This document shows positions 8,166 to 16,481 of a stretch of 64,000 nucleotides of DNA, piece after piece; the first letter of the stretch is position 1; each line of letters begins with the position of its first letter. The notes under the pieces are model-generated. The model was not told where the DNA came from. It saw only the letters and a program-made list of their open reading frames with translations, and searched no databases. Origin of the DNA: Actinomycetota bacterium (GTDB lineage: Bacteria; Actinomycetota; Actinomycetes; Streptosporangiales; Streptosporangiaceae). The stretch covers positions 1-64,000 of the forward strand of contig PLRW01000321.1 in NCBI GenBank assembly GCA_003164955.1. Direction: 5' to 3'. Both the position numbers and the translations under genes were made by a program.

Positions 8166-9638
8166 TTATGAAGAAGGCCCGGCTTGGGCCGGGGCGGCCT
8201 GATGGGGGCGCCCGGCGGGGCCATCGGTGGCGGCGCCCGGCGGCGGCTCCGCCGAACCATCCTGCGCGCCAGCATTGGGGCGTCCGGCGGGGCCGTCCCG
8301 GCCGGTGATGGACTGGGACGGGCTGCCGCGCTGCGCGCCCGGGCGGAAGGCGGCCGGCTCGGGTGGGGCGTCCGCGGTCGGCTCGTCACCGACGATGACC
8401 GTCCCGCCGTGCCCCCACGTCAGGTAACGCCACGCGAGGTTGACGATCGCGGACACCCGGTTGCGCCCGCCGAGCAGATAGACCAGGTGCAGGGCCAGCC
8501 AGCCGAGCCAGGCCAGCGTCCCGGTGAAGTCCGGGCCATGAGCCAGTTCGATGACCGCGGACCGGCGGCCGATCGTGGCCGCCTGGCCCTTGTCGTGATA
8601 GTGGAACGTCTCCGTGGGCTGCCCGGCTTCGAGCCGCTTGATCTGCCCGGCCGCGAACCGGCCCATCTGAATCGCGGGCTGCGAAAGCTGCGGCGTCGGG
8701 TGATCGGTCACGAGGCCGATGTCGCCGACGGCGAAGATCCGGTCCTGGCCGGTCACGCGGAGGTCGGGCCCCGTCTCGATCCGGCCCGCGTGCCCCTGGG
8801 GCAGCCCCCACTGCTCGGCCTCGGGGGGAGCGGCCACGCCGGCGGTCCACACGGTGATGTCGCTGTGCAGGTCGCGCCCGTCCTTGAGGATGACACGATC
8901 GGGTGTCACCTCGGCGATCGCGGTGTCCAGTTGCACGTCCACCCCGCGCCTGACGAGCTGGCGACGGGTATAGGCGCGCAGTTTCGGGTCGAACGGGGTC
9001 AGCAGTTCGGACTGCATCTCGACGAGCCGGACGTGGATGCGGGACGAGTCGACGTCGGGGAAGGTCTCGCGCAGCACCGTGTCGCGCAGTTCGGCGATCG
9101 TCCCGCCCAGCTCGACGCCGGTCGCGCCGCCACCGACCATGGTGATGGCGAGTTGGGCCCCGGCAGGCCCCTCACTGAGCTTCTCCACGTCCGCCAGGAA
9201 GCGGTCGCGCAGTGTCACCGCATCGCGGCGGGTGTAGAGGCCGTAGGTGAACTGTTCGGCCCCTTTGATGCCGAAGTGCGACGCGGACACCCCGGTCGCC
9301 AGGACCAGGTAGTCATAGCTCAGCTCGCGGCCGTCATGCAGCGTGATGCGCCGGGCGGCGGCGTCGATGCCGGTGAGCATGCCGCGGCAATACCGCGCGC
9401 CGTACTTACGGGTGTAACCGCCGATCGCGTAGGAGACGTCACCGGGGTTCAGGCCCCCGGTCGCTACCTGGTACAGCAGTGGCTGGAACGTGCTGTAGAG
9501 GTTGCGGTCAATCAGCGTGACGCGGAACTGCCCCTTGACCAGGGCCTTCACGGTGTTGAGGCCGGCGAAACCGGCGCCGATGACGATCACGTGGGGAGCG
9601 GCCGATAGCTGGTGGTTAGCGGTCGTCGCCTGAGTCAT
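8166..9638 (-). CDS. ndh: Type II NADH dehydrogenase (NDH-2)
   Basis: The 490-aa flavoprotein oxidises NADH at the membrane and reduces quinone without pumping protons. VIVIGAGFAGL (about residues 17-27) is the FAD-binding motif, MVGGGATGVELGG (about 170) the NADH-binding one, and IFAVGDIGLV the C-terminal FAD-contact block; a hydrophobic stretch LAWLGWLALHLVYLLGG near the end provides the membrane anchor. A Pro/Ala/Gly-rich tail of about 70 residues is an addition. The ATG at 9638 has GGAGAGGA upstream and lies inside the end of the YihY gene (23-base overlap), so the two are likely translationally coupled. Confidence 0.9.
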   Translation of the reverse strand: MTQATTANHQLSAAPHVIVIGAGFAGLNTVKALVKGQFRVTLIDRNLYSTFQPLLYQVATGGLNPGDVSYAIGGYTRKYGARYCRGMLTGIDAAARRITLHDGRELSYDYLVLATGVSASHFGIKGAEQFTYGLYTRRDAVTLRDRFLADVEKLSEGPAGAQLAITMVGGGATGVELGGTIAELRDTVLRETFPDVDSSRIHVRLVEMQSELLTPFDPKLRAYTRRQLVRRGVDVQLDTAIAEVTPDRVILKDGRDLHSDITVWTAGVAAPPEAEQWGLPQGHAGRIETGPDLRVTGQDRIFAVGDIGLVTDHPTPQLSQPAIQMGRFAAGQIKRLEAGQPTETFHYHDKGQAATIGRRSAVIELAHGPDFTGTLAWLGWLALHLVYLLGGRNRVSAIVNLAWRYLTWGHGGTVIVGDEPTADAPPEPAAFRPGAQRGSPSQSITGRDGPAGRPNAGAQDGSAEPPPGAATDGPAGRPHQAAPAQAGPSS

Positions 9639-10713
9639 GAGGGTCCTCTCCCCGCGCCGGTTTCGCGGAAACAGCGGACTTCTCCGGTCCGGCCCGTGCG
9701 GATTCAGCCCGTGCGGCAGTAGGTGAGTTCGCCGGCTCTTTCTCATCGTCGGGAGAGCCGGGAACGGCCACGCTGATGGTTTCGTCCTTGTTGCGCACCT
9801 CGGCTTCAGCGTATAGCTCGTACGCGCGGACGTCTTCCTCGGTGTGCGGCGGCGGCGCCAGGCTGCGCGGCCACAGCTTGCGGACCCAGACGACGTTGGC
9901 TTCCACGACGTACAGCGTGGCCTCGGCCTGCAGGTACAGCCAGGCGAGCAGGCCCAGCACGACGCCGAACGTGGCCCCGTACAGCGACTTGCTGTGCGCG
10001 AGCTCGTGCCCGATGTAGAAGCCGCCGATGAGCTGGAGGATCTGCCAGACGACGCCGCCTATGATCGCGCCCAGCCGCAGCTCACGCCAGGTGATGACCT
10101 TCGCGGTCCCCAGCCGGAACGCGAGCCAGAACAGGCCGATGTTGAAGATCAGCGAAACGATCGTGACCAGGACCGTGACCGCGAACCCGGGCAGGAAATG
10201 ACCGCCGCTGATGAAGCCGGACAGCACCGAGGTGCCGATCTCACCCAGGCCGACGACCAGGATGAGGCCGAAGCTGCGCAGATACGACCAGGGGAACCCG
10301 GGCCGGTCCGCCTTCGGCACCTCCCAGACGGAGTTGAGCGCGTTCTGCATGGCGTTGGCGACGCCACGGGCGCCATAGAAGGTCAGCAGCACGCCGATGA
10401 CCAGCGCCGGGCCGGTCTCGTGGAATGAGCCGATGTTGGTGAGGTCGCTGCCGAATGCCCCGTAGTTCCTCACCGCCGCGTGCTCCAGATTTTCCCGCAG
10501 GGCGGTGTGATCGCGCAGCACGATATCCATGACCGTGACCAGGACCAGGAGCAGCGGGAAGATCGACGCGAAGGCGTAGTAGGCCACCAGGGCGGCCAGG
10601 TTGCCGGCCTGGTCGTCGCCGAACTTCTTCCGCACCGCGATCGGGAAAGCCAGCCACGGGAAACGCCGCTGATACCGGTCAATGGCCTTGATAGTTTTTT
10701 CCGCTGGGTTCAT
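9616..10713 (-). CDS. YihY/BrkB-family inner membrane protein
   Basis: A 365-aa protein with about six membrane spans between residues 40 and 275. The signature AALVAYYAFASIFPLLL near the first span and GARGVANAMQNALN plus the late LYGATFGVVLGLLAWLYL block are typical of the YihY/virulence factor BrkB family, whose function is not settled. A hydrophilic, charged tail of about 90 residues ends the protein. It precedes ndh in an overlapping operon, which suggests co-expression with respiratory or envelope functions. Confidence 0.88.
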   Translation of the reverse strand: MNPAEKTIKAIDRYQRRFPWLAFPIAVRKKFGDDQAGNLAALVAYYAFASIFPLLLVLVTVMDIVLRDHTALRENLEHAAVRNYGAFGSDLTNIGSFHETGPALVIGVLLTFYGARGVANAMQNALNSVWEVPKADRPGFPWSYLRSFGLILVVGLGEIGTSVLSGFISGGHFLPGFAVTVLVTIVSLIFNIGLFWLAFRLGTAKVITWRELRLGAIIGGVVWQILQLIGGFYIGHELAHSKSLYGATFGVVLGLLAWLYLQAEATLYVVEANVVWVRKLWPRSLAPPPHTEEDVRAYELYAEAEVRNKDETISVAVPGSPDDEKEPANSPTAARAESARAGPEKSAVSAKPARGEDPHDSGDDR

Positions 10714-10768
10714 CGTGATCAGGGCCTACCCCAGCCAGGGGCATCCATCCCCCGGCTGACGCGACTTC

Positions 10769-10810
10769 GCCGCTCACCGGCAGCGGGTCGCCGCTCACCG
10801 GCAGCGGGTC
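10769..10810. repeat. Two 21-bp direct repeats at the 3' end of a gene
   Basis: The 21-base unit starting gccgctcaccggcagcgg occurs at 10769-10789 and 10790-10810, and a third partial copy (10811-10818) contains the stop codon of the beta-propeller gene on the minus strand. The array therefore looks like tandem copying of the end of that gene. Confidence 0.7.
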
Positions 10811-10815
10811 GCCGC

Positions 10816-12387
10816 TCAGCGGTAGAGGGCGATGAGCTGGGGATCCTGGCAGAGCTGACCGGACGGCGCCAGTGTGATCGTGGCGGTGGCCGATGGGCTT
10901 GCCCCGGCGGACCCGCTGGGTGCGGCCGAGCCGGTCCCGGCCGGCCCCGAGGGGCTGGCCCCGCCCGCGGTGGGGCTGGCCGATGGGCTGGTCCCGGCGG
11001 ACCCACCCGGGCCCGGCGAACCCCCCGGGCCCGGCGCGCTGGGCAGGGTTTGCGGCGCCAGCTTCGCGCAGTCCGCGACGATGACCGCGGCGCCGCCCGG
11101 ATCCGCGCTGCCGCCGATGCCGCTGATGTCCACGAAAAAGTGCGGCCACGGCAGGCTCGGCGACGTCCACGTGACCCGCTGCAGGCGGACGTCGTACCCC
11201 CAGGCCTCACCGTTCGGCCCCTGGTCCAGCCCCAGCGCCATGCCATCCCGTACCGGGAACATGCCCGCCGAGCCCGCCACCGCCGAGCCGGAGGCGCGCG
11301 CGATGACCTGCCCGGTCAGCGGGTCCACGCCGACCAGGGTGGTGTCCTCGGTCAGATAGAAGCGACCTTGCGCGGGATCCGTCTCCTCGGGGACCGCGCC
11401 CTCGATCGACCACAGCTTCAGGCCGGTCAGCCCGTCGTAGGCGGTCACGCCGGAGGCCGCCGAGAACAGCATGACGTCATCGATAACGCCGCTGAACGAA
11501 CCTGCGAAGGAGGGTGCCGACGGCCGGACCGTGCTCTCCAGCCCGTTGTTGAGGTCGATCCGGCGCAGCGCGGTCACCGGCGCGGACCCCAGGTAGCCGC
11601 CGGCCGCCTCGGTGACGTACAGGTCGGGCCCGTCGACGTGCCAGGTCTGGGCCGCCGGGCCCGTCGGCCTGCTCCAGCGCACGGCGCCCGTCCGGTTGCT
11701 GTACGCGGTGACCGCGTAGTTCCCGACGATCACCGTGGTCTGCGCGGAAGCGGCCACCGCCCCGCCGAACGGTGCCGCGTTGTACCAGCGGATCTGATGC
11801 CCGGTGGAGCTGGCGAACACCACCTCGGCACGCGAGGCCGCAGCCGGGCCGTAGGTCACCCCGACCGTGACCACACCGGGCCAGACCCGGACCGAGACGA
11901 TCGAGGCGTCCGCCGGGAACCCGGGCAGGCCGGCGTTCCACAGCGTTCTCCCGGTGCGGGAACCGTAGGCGCGCAGAGTCTGCCCGAAACCCACCACGGC
12001 CACGCCGTCGCCGAGCGCGGCGTAGGCCTGCCCGCTGACCGGGACCGTGCCCGCGAGCCCGCTGCTGGCGGCCCACTGCCCGGGCAGCGGACGCGCCCAG
12101 AGCACTCTTCCCGCCGAACCGGCGGGGCGGCATGGCCCCTGGCAGGATCCCGCCGACGGGACGGACGCCGAGCCGATCACCGGGTACGGAACGAACGCCA
12201 CGGCGAGCAGGGACGCGGCCAGGACGGCCCGCCGGCCCCAGGCCAGCGACTCGGGACGCCGGGCCCGGACGAGAGGCCGGCGCCGCCGCAGCCAGGCGAA
12301 CGGCCCACGCCGCTGGGCCCGGATCAGGCGCCGTGCCCGGATGAAGATCCTGCGACGCCGCGCCCAGATATCGGGCTTGCGCGCCAC
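10816..12387 (-). CDS. PQQ-like beta-propeller protein, membrane-anchored
   Basis: The start GTG at 12387 is chosen because GGAGG lies six bases upstream; the open frame continues 46 codons further. The 523-aa product has a very basic N-terminus (RRRRIFIRARRLIR), one hydrophobic segment at about residues 45-68, then repeated strands with AYGSRTGRTLWNAG, AYSNRTGAVRWSRP and AYDGLTGLKLWSIEG, the typical blades of PQQ-like (pyrrolo-quinoline quinone enzyme-like) propellers. A Ser/Pro/Gly-rich stretch (about residues 445-500) precedes the C-terminus. Probably an extracytoplasmic sensor or scaffold; no enzymatic residues are evident. Confidence 0.78.
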   Translation of the reverse strand: MARKPDIWARRRRIFIRARRLIRAQRRGPFAWLRRRRPLVRARRPESLAWGRRAVLAASLLAVAFVPYPVIGSASVPSAGSCQGPCRPAGSAGRVLWARPLPGQWAASSGLAGTVPVSGQAYAALGDGVAVVGFGQTLRAYGSRTGRTLWNAGLPGFPADASIVSVRVWPGVVTVGVTYGPAAASRAEVVFASSTGHQIRWYNAAPFGGAVAASAQTTVIVGNYAVTAYSNRTGAVRWSRPTGPAAQTWHVDGPDLYVTEAAGGYLGSAPVTALRRIDLNNGLESTVRPSAPSFAGSFSGVIDDVMLFSAASGVTAYDGLTGLKLWSIEGAVPEETDPAQGRFYLTEDTTLVGVDPLTGQVIARASGSAVAGSAGMFPVRDGMALGLDQGPNGEAWGYDVRLQRVTWTSPSLPWPHFFVDISGIGGSADPGGAAVIVADCAKLAPQTLPSAPGPGGSPGPGGSAGTSPSASPTAGGASPSGPAGTGSAAPSGSAGASPSATATITLAPSGQLCQDPQLIALYR

Positions 12388-12706
12388 AGCCAGCCTCCAT
12401 TCCGGCACCGGACATTCCCCCGGCCGCCATGTCCGGCCCGTTTTCCCGCCGCGCCGTCTTACCGGTCTCCGGCTTGGCCGGTGCCTGGCTGGGCGGGCAC
12501 GAGCCGGCCCGACTTTTCCCCGCACCCCACGGTAGGGGCAATTGGACCACGGCGGCGGATAAACCCAAACAGGCCTGGCTTGAACGATCCCGATCGGGTT
12601 CTCTCAGTTAACGAATGAGGGTTCCCGCCCGGGTGCCGGCGAGCGGCCGGCGAGCGGCCGGCGCAGGCCGGAGGTTACGGGGTGCCGGAAGGTTACGGGG
12701 TAAAGG
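12388..12706. other. Intergenic region with repeated gene-end sequence
   Basis: No gene is supported here. Near the right side, AGGTTACGGGGT occurs three times (12672-12683, 12690-12701, 12704-12715); the last copy contains the stop codon of the LigD-type polymerase gene on the minus strand. A short direct repeat gcgagcggccg lies at about 12638-12660. The left part is the upstream region of the beta-propeller gene. Confidence 0.6.
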
Positions 12707-13639
12707 TTACGGGGTAATGGTGGCGAGGCGGCGGCGGGCGGCGGCCACGTCGTAGCGGTGGCGGGACAGGCCGGCCCAGGGATCAGGGGTGCCCGCCAGC
12801 CGGTCACCGATCGTGCGGAGGGTGAACCGGGCCGGGGTGAGGCTCTCGTCCTCGACCTCCGTCCAGTGCAGCGGGGTGGCGACGGGCGCGCCGGGGCGGG
12901 CCCGGACCGAGTAGGGCGCCACCACCGTCTGCGCGTAGCTGTCGCGCATGATGTCGGCGTAGACGCGGCCGCCGCGGGCGTCCTTGCGCTGCTCGATCGT
13001 GACCACGTCCGGGTGGCGGGCCGCGAGCACCCGGGCGGCGTCACGGGCGAATCCGCGGGCCTCCTCGAAGTCCTGCCGGCGGTTCAGCGGCAGGTGCACG
13101 TGCAGGCCCTTGCCACCGGTGGTCTTGACGTAGCAGGTGAGGCCCAGTTCGCGGTCGAGGAGGTCCCGCAGCCAGAGCGCGCAGCGGCGGGCGTCGCCGA
13201 AGCCACCGGAGTCCGGCGGGTCGAAGTCCACCACGACCTGGTCCGGGCACTCCAGGCTGTCGACCCGGCTGAGGAACACGTGCAACTCGATGCACGCCTG
13301 GTTGGCCAGGTATACCAGGGTGGCCGCCTTGTCGCACACGACGTGCCGCAGCGTCCCGCCCTGTTTCTTCACCTCGACGCTGGTCACCCAGTCCGGGTAG
13401 TACCCGGCGGGGTTCTTCTGGAAGATGCGCTGCCGGGTGATGCCGTCCGGGAACCGCGCCATGGCGATCGGGTGGTCGCGCAGGTAGGGCAGCATCCAGT
13501 CGGCGACCTGACCGTAGTACTCGATCAGCTCGCCCTTGGTGATGCCGTCGGCGGGGAACAGTACCTTGCCGGTGTTGCTCAGCGGGACGGTGAGGCCGGA
13601 GACGCGCGCCTCGTCGCCGCGGATATCGATGCCCGTCAC
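12707..13639 (-). CDS. ligD: LigD-type polymerase/primase domain protein
   Basis: The 310-aa protein is the polymerase (archaeo-eukaryotic primase-like) module of LigD, which fills gaps and adds nucleotides during end joining. Visible family segments are VLFPADGITKGELIEYYG, VVDFDPPD (the catalytic DxD), YVKTTGGKGLHVHLPL (with the HVH motif) and DIMRDSYAQTVVAPYSVR. GTG at 13639 overlaps the stop of the ligase gene as GTGA, so translation is coupled. In many bacteria this module is fused to the ligase and a phosphoesterase; here it stands alone. Confidence 0.93.
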   Translation of the reverse strand: MTGIDIRGDEARVSGLTVPLSNTGKVLFPADGITKGELIEYYGQVADWMLPYLRDHPIAMARFPDGITRQRIFQKNPAGYYPDWVTSVEVKKQGGTLRHVVCDKAATLVYLANQACIELHVFLSRVDSLECPDQVVVDFDPPDSGGFGDARRCALWLRDLLDRELGLTCYVKTTGGKGLHVHLPLNRRQDFEEARGFARDAARVLAARHPDVVTIEQRKDARGGRVYADIMRDSYAQTVVAPYSVRARPGAPVATPLHWTEVEDESLTPARFTLRTIGDRLAGTPDPWAGLSRHRYDVAAARRRLATITP

Positions 13640-14667
13640 GTCGGTATCTCCCGGACGACCTCGGTGGCCGCCTTGTCGCGCCGCAGGCCCTGGAACCGGG
13701 GGTGGCGAAGCTGCCCGTCCCGGGTCCACTCCGAGAACCCGACCTGGGCCACCAGGGTGGGCTCGACCCAGTGCATTCCGGACCGGGGCAGCTCACCCCG
13801 GTCGAACGGCGGCTTGTCCCGCTCGATGTCCGACATCTCGCCGTGCAGGCTGCGCAGGGTCCTGGTGTCGAAACCGGTCCCCACCTTGCCGGCGTAGACG
13901 AGCCGGCCGGACGAGTCGTAGTAGCCGAGCAGCAGCGCGCCGAACCCGATCCGTGAGCGCTGCGGGTCGGAGAAGCCGCCGATGACGAACTCCTGGTTGG
14001 TCTCGCACTTGAACTTCAGCCAGTCCCGGCTCCGGCCGGGGCGGTAGGGGGCGTCGGCACGCTTGGCGATGAGCCCCTCCCAGCCCTGGCGGCAGGCCTC
14101 CGCGTAGAACGCCTCGCCGTCGGTGTCCCGGTGCTCGGTGAACCGCAGCGGGTCACGGAACGACAGCAGGCCGGCCAGGATGCTCTTGCGCTCCCGCAGC
14201 GGCAGCGGCCGGACGTCGCGGTCCCCGGCGTACAGCACGTCGAAGATGTAGTAGAAGACCGGGACGCGCCGGATCAGGGCGGCGTCGGGGCGGGTGACGT
14301 GGATGCGCGACTGCAGCAGCTCGAAACTGGTCCGGGCGCCCTGGAAGGCCACGATCTCGCCGTCCACGATGAAGTCCGGCCGGCCCCCGTCACCCCGGCC
14401 CCCGTCACCCCGGCCCCCGTCACCCCGGCCCTGGCCGCCTTGGCCCTGGTCACACAGCGCCGCGGCGATCTCGGGGTAGTTGTCCGCGACCTCTTTCTGG
14501 TTGCGCGTCATCAGCCGGACGCCTGTACCGCTGCGGAACGACAGGCACCGCTCGCCGTCCAGCTTGCGCTCGAACAGCCATTCCGGGTCGGAGAACCGGT
14601 CCCTCGTGAGGGTGGCCAGCTCCGGCTCGAGCCAGTCCGGCTGCTTCCCCCGCCCCGCCTTCGCCAT
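13636..14667 (-). CDS. ligD: ATP-dependent DNA ligase (LigD ligase domain type)
   Basis: A 343-aa ligase with the nucleotidyltransferase motif ERKLDGER (Lys35 is the adenylated residue), VDGEIVAF, FDVLYAGD, EGLIAKR and WLKFKC, followed by an OB-fold with LVYAGKVGTGF. It seals nicks during NHEJ. Between motif I and motif III an in-frame insert of repeated GDGGR units (about residues 80-95) is unusual. Together with the overlapping polymerase gene and the distant ku it makes a two-protein LigD equivalent without a visible phosphoesterase domain. Confidence 0.93.
   Translation of the reverse strand: MAKAGRGKQPDWLEPELATLTRDRFSDPEWLFERKLDGERCLSFRSGTGVRLMTRNQKEVADNYPEIAAALCDQGQGGQGRGDGGRGDGGRGDGGRPDFIVDGEIVAFQGARTSFELLQSRIHVTRPDAALIRRVPVFYYIFDVLYAGDRDVRPLPLRERKSILAGLLSFRDPLRFTEHRDTDGEAFYAEACRQGWEGLIAKRADAPYRPGRSRDWLKFKCETNQEFVIGGFSDPQRSRIGFGALLLGYYDSSGRLVYAGKVGTGFDTRTLRSLHGEMSDIERDKPPFDRGELPRSGMHWVEPTLVAQVGFSEWTRDGQLRHPRFQGLRRDKAATEVVREIPT
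14382..14426. repeat. Three 15-bp in-frame tandem repeats
   Basis: Exact units ggcccccgtcacccc at 14382-14396, 14397-14411 and 14412-14426 encode the repeated pentapeptide GDGGR in the ligase on the minus strand. The unit length keeps the frame, so copy number could vary without breaking the enzyme. Confidence 0.85.
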
Positions 14668-14725
14668 TGTGGCCTGCCTCTCTGGCCATCCCGTAGGGAC
14701 GCGTGCCGACTTCCCGTCTTAACCC

Positions 14726-15250
14726 CTAAGGCCGCGTGTCTACTTCCCCGTCCGGTTTACCGGGTACCGCGTTGCTCACCAGCCGCACTGGCCCCGGCCG
14801 GCCGTCCGCGTGCTCCTCGGCGTGCTCCTCGGCGTGCTCCTCGTCCCTGGCGTCCTGGTCGGTCACGCCCGTGGAACCATCGGCCGTCACGTAGCCGCCG
14901 TGCACGCCCTCGGTGGCCGCGACCTGCACGGCCGGGGCATCGGGCACGTCGCCCTGCGGCGAGGGGCCACCCGGCATCATGTCGCGGACCGCTTTCCCGG
15001 GGCCGGCCTCGTCCGGCTCATGAGCGGCAGGCTGGGCGGGCTGGACGCCCGGGGACGACTGCTGCGGGACGGGCGGCTCCCCCGGCCGGCCGTCCGCGTG
15101 CTTCCCGGCGTGCGTCTCGGCGTGCTCCTCGTTGCGGCTGACCGCGGCCTGGCCGTGCTCATCGTCGTGGCTGGCGGGCAGCGGTTCGTCCCGCCGCTGG
15201 TTGACCCAGGTCCCCATCTCTTCGGGCTCCGGTTCTTCGATCTTGGTCAT
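14726..15250 (-). CDS. Hydrophilic hypothetical protein with His/Glu repeats
   Basis: I do not recognise this 174-aa protein. It is acidic and disordered-looking, rich in Pro, Gly, Glu and His. Two related blocks, EEHAETHAGKHADGRPG (about residues 41-57) and EEHAEEHAEEHADGRPG (about 137-153), are built from EEHA units. It contains no cysteine or membrane segment. The coding strand is supported by its codon pattern and the repeats staying in frame. It is divergent from the sigma factor gene. Metal binding by the histidines is possible but unproven. Confidence 0.55.
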   Translation of the reverse strand: MTKIEEPEPEEMGTWVNQRRDEPLPASHDDEHGQAAVSRNEEHAETHAGKHADGRPGEPPVPQQSSPGVQPAQPAAHEPDEAGPGKAVRDMMPGGPSPQGDVPDAPAVQVAATEGVHGGYVTADGSTGVTDQDARDEEHAEEHAEEHADGRPGPVRLVSNAVPGKPDGEVDTRP

Positions 15251-15279
15251 ACCCCCGCCCTACCCGCCGCCGGGCCAGA

Positions 15280-15311
15280 CATGTCGCACATCCGGCATGT
15301 CGCACATCCGG
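15280..15311. repeat. Two 16-bp direct repeats upstream of a sigma factor gene
   Basis: The unit catgtcgcacatccgg occurs back to back at 15280-15295 and 15296-15311, about 25 bases upstream of the proposed promoter of the sigma factor gene. The exact duplication in front of a promoter suggests tandem regulator binding sites or a replication slippage product. Confidence 0.55.
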
Positions 15312-15333
15312 CCGGCAATATCCGCCCGCGGAT

Positions 15334-15357
15334 GTTTATCGCCAGTGTGTAGGGCAT
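15334..15357 (+). promoter_or_regulatory. SigB/SigF-type promoter candidate
   Basis: GTTT (15334-15337), a 14-base spacer, and GGGCAT (15352-15357) closely resemble the GTTT-N14-16-GGGTAT pattern known for actinobacterial and Bacillus SigB/SigF-class sigma factors. It precedes a gene for exactly such a factor, so autoregulation is likely. The transcript would start at about 15364, after the first ATG (15356), which supports the internal start at 15398. Confidence 0.45.
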
Positions 15358-15397
15358 GACGGCTCTGTCCAGCACGTTTCAAGCTAGTGGAGAACTT

Positions 15398-16234
15398 ATG
15401 GCGATGGCTCTTGCCGCGAGCACTGCGACCGAGCAACGCGAGGAGCTTAACAATCTCGACGACCGCGACCTGCTCCTGATGGTGCGTACGCTGCCGCGTG
15501 CGGACGACCTGCGCGCACGAGCCTGTGAGACCCTGATCGGCCGGTACCAGAAGCTGGTGCGCGCGTGCGTGCGGCAGTACCGGAGCAGCCCCGAATCGGG
15601 CGAAGAGCTCATGCAGGTGGGGTACGTCGGCCTGCTGAAGGCCATCAACAACTTCAACCCGGACTTCGGCACCAGCCTGTCCGCGTACGCGCAGCCGTGC
15701 GTGAGCGGCGAGATCAAGCGGCACTTCCGCGACAAGCGCTGGCAGGTGCACGTGCGCCGGTCGGCCCAGGAACTCCTGCTGGAGGTGCGGAAGGCCACCG
15801 AGGAGCTCACGCACACGCTCGGCCGGGCCCCCGACGAGATGGAACTCGCCTCCCATCTCGGCGTCGCGCCCGGCGACCTGCAGGAAGCGCGCCGCGCGGA
15901 CATGGTGTTCCACACCTACTCCCTCGACGCGCCGGTCTTCGACCGGGAGGACCCCGTCCCGCTGGCGGACCTGCTCGGCGAGGACGACCGGGACGTGGAG
16001 CAGACGCTCGACATGGAGGCGGTCAGCGCGCACTGGAAGGAACTGCCCCAGCGTGAGCAGCGCATTCTCACCATGCGGTTCTACGGCAACCTGACCCAGG
16101 CCGAGATCGGCGAGCGGCTGGGCATCTCCCAGATGCACGTGTCCCGGCTGCTGGCGCGGGCGCTCAGTTACCTACGGGACCGGCTGCTGGGCCGGAATGA
16201 AACGGAAGACGGCGAAATCGTCAGCATGCTCTAG
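15398..16234 (+). CDS. RNA polymerase sigma factor, SigB/SigF/SigG class
   Basis: This 278-aa alternative sigma factor has region 2 (LIGRYQKLVRACVRQY, LMQVGYVGLLKAINNFNP, the core-binding and -10 recognition parts), region 3 (VRKATEELTHTLGRAPDEMELASHLG) and region 4 (LPQREQRILTMRFYGNLTQ, then the HTH AEIGERLGISQMHVSRLLAR). Size and sequence fit the stress/development SigB-type family. ATG at 15398 is preferred because GGAGAA lies four bases upstream and the promoter candidate would exclude the ATG at 15356. No anti-sigma or anti-anti-sigma gene is adjacent. Directly after the TAG the same frame continues as a repetitive lysine-rich ORF. Confidence 0.9.
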   Translation: MAMALAASTATEQREELNNLDDRDLLLMVRTLPRADDLRARACETLIGRYQKLVRACVRQYRSSPESGEELMQVGYVGLLKAINNFNPDFGTSLSAYAQPCVSGEIKRHFRDKRWQVHVRRSAQELLLEVRKATEELTHTLGRAPDEMELASHLGVAPGDLQEARRADMVFHTYSLDAPVFDREDPVPLADLLGEDDRDVEQTLDMEAVSAHWKELPQREQRILTMRFYGNLTQAEIGERLGISQMHVSRLLARALSYLRDRLLGRNETEDGEIVSML

Positions 16235-16438
16235 ACGGCGCACGGCAAGTACGCGGGCAAGTACGCGGGCAAGAACGCGGGCAAGAACGCGGGCAAGTAC
16301 GCGGGCAAGAACGCAGACAAGGACGCAGACACGAAAATGGCGACATACCCGTCCGGCGTCGCGTTGCGGCCGGTAACGGCACCGGTATTTCGGTACTCTT
16401 CCGGCATCTTGGGTACACCTAACGGCGGCCCACCATGA
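16235..16438 (+). other. In-frame 67-codon extension after the sigma factor TAG
   Basis: After the amber stop (16232-16234) the sigma factor frame stays open to TGA at 16436-16438. It encodes a lysine-rich stretch of KYAG/KNAG tetrapeptides followed by an unremarkable tail. It has no start codon with a ribosome site of its own before the repeat. It may be former coding sequence cut off by a stop, or a readthrough tail. Because the 12-bp repeat also gives open periodic frames on the other strand, coding is not proven. Confidence 0.4.
16247..16330. repeat. Seven-unit 12-bp tandem array
   Basis: Seven consecutive units of the consensus AAGTACGCGGGC, the first five nearly exact with T/A variation at one position and the last two drifting to AAGGACGCAGAC. 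There are no spacers, so it is not CRISPR-like. The unit is a multiple of three and starts 12 bases after the sigma factor stop. Confidence 0.9.
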
Positions 16439-16481
16439 GCGCGCGAGTGCGGCCAGCGCATTCTCCAGGAAGGGGAAACCC

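Noticed and set aside
10480..12618. A 712-codon open frame on the plus strand
   Set aside because: It runs antisense to the YihY and beta-propeller genes, has low-complexity Arg/Pro/Gly composition and no family resemblance; long antisense frames are expected at this GC content.
16247..16330. CRISPR-like array
   Set aside because: The 12-bp units are contiguous, with no unique spacers and no cas genes.
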